Assembly: GCA_964211495.1 (NCBI GenBank)
Contig: CAXORL010000004.1
Span: 1 to 64,000, forward strand
DNA: 64,000 bases
Direction: 5' to 3'
Source: Faucicola osloensis_B
Lineage (GTDB): Bacteria; Pseudomonadota; Gammaproteobacteria; Pseudomonadales; Moraxellaceae
In this document: positions 36,992-45,985 of the stretch, piece by piece
Layout of the letters: every line of letters starts with the position of its first letter
Numbering within the stretch: position 1 is the stretch's first letter
Notes under the pieces: model-generated
The model's input: the letters and a program-made list of their open reading frames with translations, nothing else
Database searches by the model: none
What the model was told of the DNA's origin: nothing
Translations under genes and position numbers: made by a program

Positions 36992-37010
36992 AATAATGAT
37001 TATCATTTAA
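36992..37010 (-). promoter_or_regulatory. Fur box upstream of the PepSY gene
   Basis: The sequence AATAATGATTATCATTTAA contains an almost perfect dyad (ATGAT-T-ATCAT) and matches the 19-bp Fur consensus GATAATGATAATCATTATC at 15 positions. It lies upstream of the minus-strand PepSY gene, so iron-dependent repression is expected. Confidence 0.8.
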
Positions 37011-37183
37011 TTAAATAACATCGTACCCACCTACACAGACCAATTTTTGCGCCATTGGTTACTGCTGCAAAAATGTTAAAAGCGATATAAGCAATAAGCA
37101 CAATCAAGCGACTGAGTTTATCAAGCATTAGGCTTTTTCAATCAAAGCCGGTCAATCAAAGCATGTGAAACAAAAACCGTCAA

Positions 37184-39343
37184 TCAAATTTGGTGAGACT
37201 GTTTTAACACATAGGCATAGGCAATCTTTTTACCTTGGTCGTCATACTCCCAGTACACGCCCTGCACTTCTGGCTCAAAGCCTGGCAAGCGATTAACCCC
37301 TTCTTGCAGTGCCAAGAAGTAGTCCAGCACTGCCCCATCCCACACTTCGCCAGGTACAATACAGTACACCCCTGGTGGATACGGTAGCGCCCCTTCCATC
37401 GCCACCCGTCCGCGAATTTCTGTTAGCGCAACCAGCTCAACCTCATTACGGATAAAGGCATTATGGGCATCAAACGCGCTTATAGCAACCTTAGGGCGAT
37501 GTTCGCGCTCAAACATTTGTTTTTGTCGTTTGTTCAGCTGATGCTTGGCATAGAAGTTATGCATGAGTTGGCATAGTTCATTGATGGTCAGTTTGCGGTA
37601 CTGCGGATATGCCTTAGCCAGTGTCGGCAACACTTGGGTGACGGGGCTTTTTTCGCGGATATGTTTTTCAAAACTGACGATTCGGGCGACCAAGTGCTGG
37701 AATTTTGCCAAGGTTTCGGCAGGCGTCAGCAAAAATAAAATTGAGTTTAAATCGGCTTTTTCTGGAATGACCGAGCTTTCACGCAGATAATGCGCCAAAA
37801 TCGCGGCAGGAATCCCTGTTGCTTCATACTCACCGGTTTGCATATCAATGCCTGGCGTGGTCAGTAGCAATTTACACGGGTCGATAAAATATTGGTCCTC
37901 GGCATAATGCTGAAAATCATGCCAACGCGCCCCTGCCTCAAAGCGGAAAAAACGAATATCATGGGCAATGGTTTCGGTATCGTAGTCTTGCCAAGCTTGC
38001 CCATCTACGGTAGGCGGAACAAACGGCAAAATCATGGTACAAGTGTCTAGCAGCATTTTACGTGCTTCGATACCGCCGATGACACACTCATGCCACATGC
38101 GCTGACCGGCTTTACCTTCATGCATTTTGGCATTAACATCAAGTGAGGCAAACAACGGGTAAAACGGCGAGGTCGATACGTGCATCATAAACGAGTTGTT
38201 AAAGCGTTTATGATTGACATAACGGGCTTGCCCGCTGATATGGTTATCTTTTTTATGGATTTGTGAGGCTTGAGAAAAGCCCGCTTGTTGCTTGTGTACC
38301 GATTGGGTCACCAAAATCCCAGGATCATTTTCACCCAGCTCAAGTAGCAGGGGCGAGCAATCACGCATCATCGGGATAAACTGCTCATAACCCACCCAGG
38401 CACTGTCAAACAAAATATAGTCACACAGATGCCCGATGCGATCCACCACTTGGCGGGCGTTATAGATAGTGCCATCATACGTGCCCAGCTGAATTACCGC
38501 CAAGCGAAATGGGCGGGCATCATCCGCTTTATCGGGCGCAACCTCACGAATACGCGCGCGTATTTCGGCTTCATCAAAACAATGGGCAGGAATGCCACCA
38601 ATTAAACCATAAGCATTGCGGTCGGTCTCTAAATACACAGGCGTACCACCTGCCATGGTTAAAGCGCCTTGGTACACGGATTTGTGATTGTTACGGTCAA
38701 ACAGCACCAAATCACCATGCGCCACTAAGGCACCAATCGCAATTTTATTAGACGACGAGGTACCGTTGAGCACAAAGTAGGTTTTATCCGCATTAAAAAC
38801 TTTCGCCGCGTGGGCTTGTGCCTCAAAAGCTGGGCCTTCATGAATTAGCAAATCGCCAAGACGGACATCGGCATTACAAGAGTCGGCACGAAATAGCGTT
38901 TCCCCAAAGTATAAATAAAAGCGTCTGCCAGAAGGATGCTTACGAAAAAACTGTCCGCCTTGGTGCCCAGGACAGTCAAACGCCGCATTGCCATGGTCAG
39001 TGTAGTCCATCAAGGCTTGGAAAAAAGGCGGATCGAGCGTGGCGATATAATCCGCCGCTGCCGCATTGACCAATTGTCCGTTATAAAACTTTTGATCATC
39101 TGCCAGCTCTAGCACACCATACACATTGGGTAGCCATTCATCAGGCACTACATCACCATATTCAATCGCCACAAATATCGGAATGGCAAACCCCAAATCT
39201 TCAATATCTTGATACACACGCGGCAAGTCTGTCATCGTGACCACAATTGCTGCAATGTTGGTATAGTCGGTCGATTCAATATCGATGGTACGATAATTAA
39301 GATTTAGGGCGTATTCGATGCCATCACTGATGACTACTTTCAT
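37184..39343 (-). CDS. Ornithine (Orn/Lys/Arg family) decarboxylase
   Basis: This fold-type I PLP enzyme removes CO2 from ornithine, or possibly lysine or arginine, to make a polyamine. I start at 39343, where AAGGAAAATAATT precedes the ATG; the frame runs on to a TTG without a site. The 719-aa product has the N-terminal wing domain, FVLNGTSSSNKI, VLFDRNNHKS and the PLP lysine in TQSVHKQQAGFSQ. The overall pattern is closest to E. coli SpeC/SpeF, so ornithine is the most likely substrate. Confidence 0.88.
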   Translation of the reverse strand: MKVVISDGIEYALNLNYRTIDIESTDYTNIAAIVVTMTDLPRVYQDIEDLGFAIPIFVAIEYGDVVPDEWLPNVYGVLELADDQKFYNGQLVNAAAADYIATLDPPFFQALMDYTDHGNAAFDCPGHQGGQFFRKHPSGRRFYLYFGETLFRADSCNADVRLGDLLIHEGPAFEAQAHAAKVFNADKTYFVLNGTSSSNKIAIGALVAHGDLVLFDRNNHKSVYQGALTMAGGTPVYLETDRNAYGLIGGIPAHCFDEAEIRARIREVAPDKADDARPFRLAVIQLGTYDGTIYNARQVVDRIGHLCDYILFDSAWVGYEQFIPMMRDCSPLLLELGENDPGILVTQSVHKQQAGFSQASQIHKKDNHISGQARYVNHKRFNNSFMMHVSTSPFYPLFASLDVNAKMHEGKAGQRMWHECVIGGIEARKMLLDTCTMILPFVPPTVDGQAWQDYDTETIAHDIRFFRFEAGARWHDFQHYAEDQYFIDPCKLLLTTPGIDMQTGEYEATGIPAAILAHYLRESSVIPEKADLNSILFLLTPAETLAKFQHLVARIVSFEKHIREKSPVTQVLPTLAKAYPQYRKLTINELCQLMHNFYAKHQLNKRQKQMFEREHRPKVAISAFDAHNAFIRNEVELVALTEIRGRVAMEGALPYPPGVYCIVPGEVWDGAVLDYFLALQEGVNRLPGFEPEVQGVYWEYDDQGKKIAYAYVLKQSHQI

Positions 39344-39416
39344 AATTATTTTCCTTGCTGCAACCGTGTCAGTTGCCAAAGCGTTTTTTAGACAATTATC
39401 TTAACGTAAAAATATG

Positions 39417-39443
39417 AAAAAGTGAAAAAAGTGAAAAAAGTGC
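39417..39443. repeat. Short tandem repeat upstream of the decarboxylase
   Basis: Three copies of a 9-10-nt unit GAAAAAAGT lie in tandem in the upstream region of the decarboxylase gene. Confidence 0.6.
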
Positions 39444-39574
39444 TTTTGTAGACACTTATTATAGTGTTTGAAAATAGCCAGTAACATCGCTACCACACAT
39501 CATTACGTGAATGACGTAAAATAGCTGTTAAGACCTGTTACACTAATGCTAACAATAATAAAAAGGACTCTTTC

Positions 39575-39763
39575 ATGGGCGTAGATAACAGTATCTGGAC
39601 TACTATTATTATGTATATGATTGCTGCCGTAATCTTAGGCATATTAACATATTTATGGCTAACGTTCCGACTCAAGAAAAAACAGCGCGATGATGCGATT
39701 CGTAATCAAACAATGGGAGCTAATCAAAGTATTGATAGCCAGCGCATCGATAATCAGCGTTAA
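39575..39763 (+). CDS. Small single-pass membrane protein (copy 1 of pair)
   Basis: The 62-aa product begins MGVDNSIWTTIIMYMIAAVI, has one membrane helix (about 7-31) and a polar, Lys/Gln/Asn-rich tail. An AAAAAGGAC site lies 8 nt before the ATG, supporting a real gene. A similar 61-aa gene follows 26 bp downstream, so the two form a tandem paralogous pair. I do not recognise the family. Confidence 0.75.
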   Translation: MGVDNSIWTTIIMYMIAAVILGILTYLWLTFRLKKKQRDDAIRNQTMGANQSIDSQRIDNQR

Positions 39764-39789
39764 CTTAGATTGTCTCACAAGGATCAAGT

Positions 39790-39975
39790 ATGCAAGTAGA
39801 TAGTCGAATTTGGATGACCATTTTAGGTTTTATCAGTTTATCGATTGTGATTAGCATCGTAACCCATTTTTGGATTCGCTATCACTTAAAAAATAAAGCC
39901 GCTAATCTGCCGCCGCAATCTCATACGACGCGTGCTCATACAACACCTGAGTCGCATCAGAAAAATCACTCGTAA
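39790..39975 (+). CDS. Small single-pass membrane protein (copy 2 of pair)
   Basis: The 61-aa product begins MQVDSRIWMTILGFISLSIV. It keeps the layout of the preceding protein: VD-S-IW-TI at the start, one helix, then a T-W-R-LKNK-like basic end of helix and a polar tail. Identity is low outside those positions, which implies an old duplication. ACAAGGATC precedes the ATG. Function unknown; possibly an inner-membrane accessory peptide. Confidence 0.75.
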   Translation: MQVDSRIWMTILGFISLSIVISIVTHFWIRYHLKNKAANLPPQSHTTRAHTTPESHQKNHS

Positions 39976-40109
39976 ACACGGTGTGAAATGTTTAGCAACA
40001 CGTAAGCGCATTAGTTGGCTAATGCGCTTGTCATGCCGCTCTACCAAGTATCATGGGTCACCGTATGATGGGCTAATTGTTAAAAATATAAAAAATACAT
40101 AAAAAACAG

Positions 40110-40138
40110 TTGACGGCAAAAATAAAAATATATATTAT
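40110..40138 (+). promoter_or_regulatory. Sigma-70 promoter of tRNA-Glu
   Basis: TTGACG (40110-40115) and TATTAT (40133-40138) are separated by 17 bp, about 64 bp upstream of the mature tRNA. This is a near-consensus promoter with an AT-rich spacer. Confidence 0.75.
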
Positions 40139-40202
40139 ACGCTCCACTTCGACATTAACGGTGAAAGCGGTCGAGGTCACGCTATCAACTAAGCGTGCTA
40201 GT

Positions 40203-40278
40203 GTCCCCATCGTCTAGAGGCCTAGGACATCGCCCTTTCACGGCGGTAACCGGGGTTCGAATCCCCGTGGGGACGCCA
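40203..40278 (+). tRNA. tRNA-Glu (anticodon TTC)
   Basis: A 76-nt cloverleaf with acceptor GTCCCCA / TGGGGAC, anticodon loop CTTTCAC and encoded CCA. It is a single gene with its own promoter and a downstream terminator. Confidence 0.97.
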
Positions 40279-40311
40279 ATTTTTTTAGTGGTAACACTAA
40301 AAAATACAATT

Positions 40312-40345
40312 AAAAAGCCATACTAATTTAGTATGGCTTTTTTGT
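40312..40345 (+). terminator. tRNA-Glu terminator (bidirectional)
   Basis: AAAAGCCATACT and AGTATGGCTTTT form a 12-bp stem around a 5-nt loop, followed by more T. It also faces the end of ispD on the other strand. Confidence 0.88.
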
Positions 40346-40462
40346 TTTTGTGGTTTTAGAAATTCTCTTTGCCGTTTTTTGCTCGTGCGCTTTTTTTGTT
40401 ATGCACTTCTTTTCTTATGCGCTTTTTAGCGGTAACCTCAATTTGTTGCCAAGCCATTTTTG

Positions 40463-41305
40463 CTAAGGTTTTGCCAGATACACCTGCGCAAACTGCAAAT
40501 CCTCTGGAAACGTCAGTTTGATGTTGCTATGACTGCCTTCCACCAATAACGGCTGTTTGCCAAAATGCTCAAATAAACTGGCTTCATCGGTAAACGCAAT
40601 CGTTTGCTCAATCGCTTGGCTCAGATAATCATACAATGTTGCCAATGGGAAAATCTGCGGGGTTTGGGCTAGCCACAACTGACTGCGATCAAGCGTTTTT
40701 TGTGCCAACACTTTGTCTTGTGAATGGATGATGTGTTTGACCGTATCACGCACCGGTACTGCTAATAAGCCACCCGCTGACTCCTGTCCTTGCTGTGACT
40801 GTTGCAAAAATTGCTGCGTGGTCTGTGTGATCAATTTTTCTATATCGCTCGGATTGACACAAGGACGCGCAGCATCATGAATAAGCACCCAATGATTATC
40901 ATACGCATGATGACTATTCTTATCACTCAAGGCTTTGTCACTGAAAGCTTTATCATTGAAGGTCTTGTCACGGAAGGGATTTTGATATTGTCGCCAAATC
41001 GCTTGCACGGCGTTAAACACCGAATTCATTCGCTCTTTGCCACCTATCACCCACTCGATTGGCATGCTAAAGCCCAGTGTTTTGGCAATCGTATCTTCTT
41101 CAGAAACTACTAAATAGCAAGTGCTTAGCTGCTGAACTTTGCTTAGTGCCGCTATGGTGTGTTGGAGCACCGTCTGACTGCCAATATGGGTGTACTGTTT
41201 TGGCATCTGACTCCCAAAGCGTTTGCCAACGCCTGCAGCGACGACCACAGTGTCAATCGTAAGGTTGTTAGATAAATTGGCGGCTATCGTGTTAAGTTCT
41301 GACAT
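40463..41305 (-). CDS. ispD: 2-C-methyl-D-erythritol 4-phosphate cytidylyltransferase
   Basis: IspD makes CDP-methylerythritol in the MEP isoprenoid pathway. The 280-aa product has the nucleotide-binding start VVVAAGVGKRFGSQMPKQY, the VLIHDAARPCV stretch and the TDEASLFEHFGKQPLLVEGS end. It is about 45 residues longer than usual. Part of this is an insert at about 108-130 built from short repeats of the type DKAFS, encoded by four 15-nt tandem units. It is the last gene of the eno-ftsB-ispD run. Confidence 0.92.
   Translation of the reverse strand: MSELNTIAANLSNNLTIDTVVVAAGVGKRFGSQMPKQYTHIGSQTVLQHTIAALSKVQQLSTCYLVVSEEDTIAKTLGFSMPIEWVIGGKERMNSVFNAVQAIWRQYQNPFRDKTFNDKAFSDKALSDKNSHHAYDNHWVLIHDAARPCVNPSDIEKLITQTTQQFLQQSQQGQESAGGLLAVPVRDTVKHIIHSQDKVLAQKTLDRSQLWLAQTPQIFPLATLYDYLSQAIEQTIAFTDEASLFEHFGKQPLLVEGSHSNIKLTFPEDLQFAQVYLAKP
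40921..40980 (-). repeat. Four 15-nt tandem repeats inside ispD
   Basis: Four consecutive 15-nt units (consensus TRTCACTGAAGGCTT on the plus strand) lie in phase with the reading frame and encode a repeated Asp-Lys pentapeptide in a surface loop of IspD. Confidence 0.85.
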
Positions 41306-41381
41306 GGCGTCTTTTCAACAATAAAGTAAACAGTTGACAGTAAAAATTGAGACAAATATAACTTTGGCAGTTTTTATGCTT

Positions 41382-41732
41382 TTATGGGTGAGGGGTGGCG
41401 GTACCGTGGGCAGTCGGTGTGACCACATCGGTACTGTACACACTGCTAGCGGTCGACATTTGCACAAAAGTTTCACCTTGTTTGATTAAGCCTAAATCAG
41501 AGCGAGCATGTTCTTCCACCGCTTCAAGTCCGTTTTTTAAGTCTTTAACATCGGCAAGCAATACTTCATTGGCTTTTTGCTGATCGGTATTGATGGATTG
41601 CTGTTCGCTGATTTGTTTATTTAACGCTGCCAAATCGCCACGACCATTGGTGCCAAACCAATACTGGTATTGTAGACATACCAACACAATCACCGCAAAA
41701 ATAATCATAAACAGTTGACGCAAATAAGTCAT
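41382..41732 (-). CDS. ftsB: Cell division protein FtsB
   Basis: FtsB joins FtsL and FtsQ in the divisome. I start at the ATG at 41732; a TTG 12 nt upstream is in frame. The 116-aa product has an N-terminal membrane helix (LRQLFMIIFAVIVLVCLQ) and a coiled coil that begins LAALNKQISEQQSINTDQQ, followed by the VEEHARSDLGLIKQGETFV motif. Its place between eno and ispD agrees with the family. A roughly 25-residue Thr/Pro/His-rich tail is extra. Confidence 0.88.
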   Translation of the reverse strand: MTYLRQLFMIIFAVIVLVCLQYQYWFGTNGRGDLAALNKQISEQQSINTDQQKANEVLLADVKDLKNGLEAVEEHARSDLGLIKQGETFVQMSTASSVYSTDVVTPTAHGTATPHP

Positions 41733-41763
41733 GACAGCACTCAATAATAAAAACTTTTGGCAT

Positions 41764-41820
41764 AAAAAAACCTTACCCCACGCATTGTAGCAAATTCAAT
41801 GTCATGGGTTAAGGTTTTTA
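41764..41820 (-). terminator. eno: eno terminator
   Basis: AAAAAACCTTA-CCCCA pairs with TGGG-T-TAAGGTTTTT with one bulge around a roughly 26-nt loop, and T follows on the minus strand. It separates eno from ftsB. Confidence 0.7.
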
Positions 41821-41848
41821 TCACTTCAATGCTTTATCAAGCTTTAAA

Positions 41849-41919
41849 ATTTAAGCTTTTGAAGTTAATCTTTTGGCGCTAAGCTTTTAAATTTAGGCTT
41901 TTAAAGTTAGGCTTTTGGG
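41849..41919. repeat. Degenerate 14-15-nt tandem repeats at the eno 3' end
   Basis: About five imperfect units of the type TTAGGCTTTTAAAG run from the last codons of eno into the downstream gap. They look like repeated duplication of the gene end. Confidence 0.6.
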
Positions 41920-43232
41920 TTGCGTAAACCGATAAACTCGTCAGCACCGTGGTAGCTTGCGGTGACCATCTGCTCGATACGAAGCAGTTGGTTGTATTTG
42001 GCAACACGGTCAGAACGGCACAGTGAGCCTGTTTTGATTTGACCTGCAGCAGTCCCCACAGCTAAGTCAGCGATGGTGCTGTCTTCAGTTTCACCTGAGC
42101 GGTGTGAGATGACGGTGGCATAGCCATTTTTCTTCGCTAGATAAATGGCATCTAAAGTTTCTGATAAAGTACCGATTTGGTTAAATTTAATCAAAATCGC
42201 ATTGGCAATGTGTTTGTCGATACCTTCTTGTAGGATTTTTGGGTTGGTCACAAACAAATCGTCACCCACGAGCTGCACTTTGTCGCCCAATTTTTGCGTT
42301 AAGTACGCCCAGCCGTCCCAATCGCTTTCATCTAGACCATCTTCAATCGAGATAATTGGGTATTGGCTGACAAGACTGGCTAAATAATCCGCAAAACCTT
42401 CTGAACTAAAGGCTTTATTGCCTTCGCCTTCAAGTACGTATTGACCGTTTTTGTAGAACTCTGATGAGGCACAATCAAGCGCTAAGTAAATGTCTTTACC
42501 TGCGGTATACCCTGCTTGCTCAATCGCTTGCATGATGACAGTAATCGCCTCTTCGTTTGAGCGTAAATTTGGTGCAAAGCCACCTTCATCACCGACCGCG
42601 GTGTTTAGTCCTTGTTTTTTTAGCACAGATTTTAGGCTATGGAACACTTCTGTACCTGCACGCAAGGCTTCACTGAAGCTGGTGAAATTAACAGGCTCAA
42701 TCATAAACTCTTGGATATCAACAGTGTTATCCGCGTGGGCACCGCCATTTAGGATGTTCATCATCGGTACAGGCATGGACAGTGATGTTTGCCCACGTAG
42801 GTTGGCAATGTACTGGTGAAGTGGCAGTTTTTGTGATTGTGCGGCGGCACGGGCTGCTGCTAAAGATACTGCTAAGGTCGCATTGGCGCCCAATTTTTCT
42901 TTGTTTTCTGTACCATCAAGCGCTAATAATTTGTTGTCAATGTCTTGTTGTTTTGATACGTCCATATCAACCAGTGATGAACGAATTTCGCGGTTGACGT
43001 TGGCAACGGCTTTTTTGACCCCTTTACCTAGATAGCGTGATGCGTCACCATCACGCAGCTCAAGCGCTTCACGTGAACCTGTCGATGCCCCCGATGGTGC
43101 TGCTGCACGACCGATAGTACCATCCGCTAAAATCACATCGGCTTCAATGGTTGGGTTGCCGCGTGAATCCAAAATTTCGCGGGCAATGATATCTTTGATT
43201 TGGTTATTGGTGGTGGTTTCTTCAGCGTACAT
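41907..43232 (-). CDS. eno: Enolase
   Basis: Enolase converts 2-phosphoglycerate to phosphoenolpyruvate. I start at 43232 (MYAEETTTNNQIKD) because AAGGAAAATACC precedes it; a TTG further upstream has no site. The 441-aa product carries AREILDSRGNPTIEADV, the catalytic Glu region in VGDEGGFAPNL, SIEDGLDESDW, and the end of the barrel with SHRSGETEDSTIADL. It follows the conserved pyrG-kdsA-eno order, interrupted here by the copper genes. Confidence 0.97.
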   Translation of the reverse strand: MYAEETTTNNQIKDIIAREILDSRGNPTIEADVILADGTIGRAAAPSGASTGSREALELRDGDASRYLGKGVKKAVANVNREIRSSLVDMDVSKQQDIDNKLLALDGTENKEKLGANATLAVSLAAARAAAQSQKLPLHQYIANLRGQTSLSMPVPMMNILNGGAHADNTVDIQEFMIEPVNFTSFSEALRAGTEVFHSLKSVLKKQGLNTAVGDEGGFAPNLRSNEEAITVIMQAIEQAGYTAGKDIYLALDCASSEFYKNGQYVLEGEGNKAFSSEGFADYLASLVSQYPIISIEDGLDESDWDGWAYLTQKLGDKVQLVGDDLFVTNPKILQEGIDKHIANAILIKFNQIGTLSETLDAIYLAKKNGYATVISHRSGETEDSTIADLAVGTAAGQIKTGSLCRSDRVAKYNQLLRIEQMVTASYHGADEFIGLRNPKA

Positions 43233-43411
43233 GGTATTTTCCTTGGCTGTCACAATCAACAATGGGATTGTTAAAATACAAATGGGGTGGGTTTATCATA
43301 GCATATTTTAACAGGTTTTAGCAGCTTATCACTATCGCCTATAGGTCATGCATAGTCATGCGCAGCCAAGTAAAATCAGCCCCAACAGGTTGTCAAAATA
43401 ACCATATGCCG

Positions 43412-45706
43412 TTAGGAAATAACCCTCATTCGGGTGAGTCGCAAGGCATTAAGTAGTACAGAAATCGAGCTCAGTGCCATCGCCGCGGCCGCAATCATCG
43501 GATTGAGTAGACCAAACGCCGCTAACGGTATACCAAGGCAATTATAGATAAACGCAAAAAATAGGTTTTGCTTAATATTACGCAGGGTTGCGCGAGCAAT
43601 TGTGACCGCATAATCGACATGTTTGAGCGACTCGCCCATTAGCCTTGCCGTGGCGCTATGTTTGGCAATATCGGTTGCGCCTTCTACCGCAAAACTTGCG
43701 GTCGCCGTTGCCATTGCAGGCGCATCATTCACCCCATCGCCCACCATTGCTACTTTTTTGCCTTGTTGTTGCCATTCATCAATGCGCTGCGCTTTGTCAC
43801 GTGGTGACAGCTCGCCAAGTGCCTTGCTGGCGTTAATCTGCGCACCCACATAATCTACCACCGATTGCTTGTCACCACTCATCACTACCACATCTAGATG
43901 ATGGGCTTGCAGCGACGCAATCACCTTAATGCTGTCTTGTTTGAGCTCGTCGGCTAGCGCAAAGGCTGCCACAGGGGTGTTATCGATACTTACCGCCACT
44001 TGACTGGCGATTTGCCAAACGGGATTGGCTTGGATAGTCGCTGCAGGCAACTGAAGATTGGCAAAACTTGGCGTACCGATTTTCACCCGCCCAATCGTGG
44101 CTACCTGTGCCTGTATCCCCTGCCCCAGCACTGTTTCCACATGGCTGATGGTAAATGCCGCTGGACTTTGAGGCGTATCAGTCTGCTTAGTATAGGATTT
44201 AGCATAATTCACTAGTGTGGTCGCAAGCGGGTGGTTCGCATGACGCTCGACACTGGCAACGAGCTGCAGCAGTGCTGCTTTATCTAAGTTAAACAGTTTT
44301 AAATTGTCATCTATCAGATACGCTGCAGATAATTGGGGTTTACCTTGGGTGATGGTGCCTGTCTTATCCAGTACTACCGTATCAATTGCGCCTGCCGCTT
44401 CTAAGGCTTGCGCATCTTTAAACCAGACCCCTGAGCGTGCTGCCACACCCATGCCCGCCATGATGGCTGCCGGCGTCGCCAGTCCCAATGCACAGGGGCA
44501 AGCAATCACTAACACCGATACCGCGCGCATGAGTGCCGTGTCAAACGCGCCTAAGAACCAATAATTGGCAAAAAAAGTCAACAAAGCGATGGCAACCACC
44601 ACCGGCACAAAGATACCCGCGACTTTATCTGCAATACGGGCGATGTGAGCTTTACTGCCTTGCGCGTCGTTGAGCGCTTGTATCATATCGCCAAGCCGTG
44701 TTTGGCTACCTTTAGCGGTGACTTGGTATTCAAAGCTGCCGTTTTCTACCATGGCACCTGCCAGCACCGTACTGCCAATATGTTTAGACAGGGGCACTGA
44801 TTCACCCGTCAAATGGCCTTCATCACACCAGCCTTCGCCAGCGGTGACGATGCCATCAGTGGCAATGCGAGTACCTGCTTTAGCACGTAAAATTTGACCA
44901 GCCGTGACTTGCTCAAGGGGCAGGGTTTGCCACTGCGCATCTTGGCTTTGTGAATTAGGACTTTTAACTTCCACTTGCTCAGGGGTGAGCGCTAATAGCA
45001 AATTGATGCTATTTAGGCTGTGTTTTTTGGTACGGGCTTCTAGGTATTTCCCCATTTTGACAAACGCAATTACCATCACGCTGGCTTCAAAATACACATG
45101 GGGCATGCTATGCGCCATCCCATCATGCCCCATTTGGGCGGTGGTTTGCAGATAGCTCAACCAACTATAGGTCGAATACGCCCAAATTGTCAGTGTGCCA
45201 AGCACCACCAGCACGTCCATATTGGCAAGACCGCCTTTGATACTCGCCCACGCACTTTTGTAGAACCCCATCGCCAAGCCAAACTGTACGATAGTTGCCA
45301 ACACAAATTGTAGCCATAGCGGCGGCATCAGTGCGTGACTGCCCATCATCATGCCTGCCATGCCAATCAAAAAAGGCAGCAAGCAAATCCCAACCGCAAT
45401 CAAGGTGTAAGGCACTTTCTGCTCATGGGCTTCATGGGCAAATAGCGCGTTCTGCGGCTGTACTTTTGCCTCATAGCCTGTCTTTTTCACCCATGCTACA
45501 ATCTGCTCGGCATTGGTTTGTGATGCATCAAACTGCACCTGCGCCACTTCATTGGCATAATTGACATCGGCTTGCACGATTGCAGGCTTTTTATTGAGCA
45601 CTTTTTCGATGCGGCTGGCACAGGCTTGACAAGTCATGCCATCAATATCAAGAATGATTTGCTCGGTATGGGCGTTGTCTGACGCGTGGATCGATTGGGT
45701 AGTCAT
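43412..45706 (-). CDS. copA: Cu(I)-exporting P1B-type ATPase
   Basis: CopA pumps monovalent copper from the cytoplasm. The 764-aa product has one N-terminal metal-binding HMA domain with GMTCQACAS at about 23-31. It has eight predicted helices, the transport motif VIACPCALGLATP, the phosphorylation site VLDKTGTITQGK and the hinge GDGVNDAPAMA. It is the last gene of a copper operon (DUF305 lipoprotein, copZ, copA), read from a CueR-type promoter. Confidence 0.95.
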   Translation of the reverse strand: MTTQSIHASDNAHTEQIILDIDGMTCQACASRIEKVLNKKPAIVQADVNYANEVAQVQFDASQTNAEQIVAWVKKTGYEAKVQPQNALFAHEAHEQKVPYTLIAVGICLLPFLIGMAGMMMGSHALMPPLWLQFVLATIVQFGLAMGFYKSAWASIKGGLANMDVLVVLGTLTIWAYSTYSWLSYLQTTAQMGHDGMAHSMPHVYFEASVMVIAFVKMGKYLEARTKKHSLNSINLLLALTPEQVEVKSPNSQSQDAQWQTLPLEQVTAGQILRAKAGTRIATDGIVTAGEGWCDEGHLTGESVPLSKHIGSTVLAGAMVENGSFEYQVTAKGSQTRLGDMIQALNDAQGSKAHIARIADKVAGIFVPVVVAIALLTFFANYWFLGAFDTALMRAVSVLVIACPCALGLATPAAIMAGMGVAARSGVWFKDAQALEAAGAIDTVVLDKTGTITQGKPQLSAAYLIDDNLKLFNLDKAALLQLVASVERHANHPLATTLVNYAKSYTKQTDTPQSPAAFTISHVETVLGQGIQAQVATIGRVKIGTPSFANLQLPAATIQANPVWQIASQVAVSIDNTPVAAFALADELKQDSIKVIASLQAHHLDVVVMSGDKQSVVDYVGAQINASKALGELSPRDKAQRIDEWQQQGKKVAMVGDGVNDAPAMATATASFAVEGATDIAKHSATARLMGESLKHVDYAVTIARATLRNIKQNLFFAFIYNCLGIPLAAFGLLNPMIAAAAMALSSISVLLNALRLTRMRVIS

Positions 45707-45732
45707 GATAGTGTCTGTCTTGTGTGGCGTCT

Positions 45733-45945
45733 TTATACTACGTCAAAGCCAGCGTCTTCAATCGCTTCTTTAAGTGTGCTTTGTTGTACTTGGCTGTCAT
45801 CGAAGCTGATGGTTGCGTTATTATGGTCAAGGCTGACATCGACAGATTGCACCCCTGCCACTTGATTGAGGGCATTGGTTACGCTTTTGACGCAGCCGCC
45901 ACAAGTCATGCCTTCGATATTTAATGTGATGGTTTGGGTTGTCAT
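45733..45945 (-). CDS. copZ: Copper chaperone, HMA domain
   Basis: The 70-aa protein is a single HMA domain with the metal site GMTCGGC and the usual ferredoxin-like fold pattern (VAGVQSVDVSLDHNNATISF). It should carry Cu(I) to CopA. It lies 26 bp upstream of copA with a good AGGAG site. Confidence 0.93.
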   Translation of the reverse strand: MTTQTITLNIEGMTCGGCVKSVTNALNQVAGVQSVDVSLDHNNATISFDDSQVQQSTLKEAIEDAGFDVV

Positions 45946-45985
45946 ACTATGCTCCTTTTTTACGTTTACGTGGGTATTTTTTTAA

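Noticed and set aside
37184..39379. Longer form of the decarboxylase starting at a TTG
   Set aside because: The ATG at 39343 has a clear AAGGAAAATAATT site; the TTG does not, and the extra 12 residues are not part of the wing domain.
41907..43262. Longer form of enolase starting at a TTG
   Set aside because: The ATG at 43232 carries AAGGAAAATACC and gives a normal enolase N-terminus.
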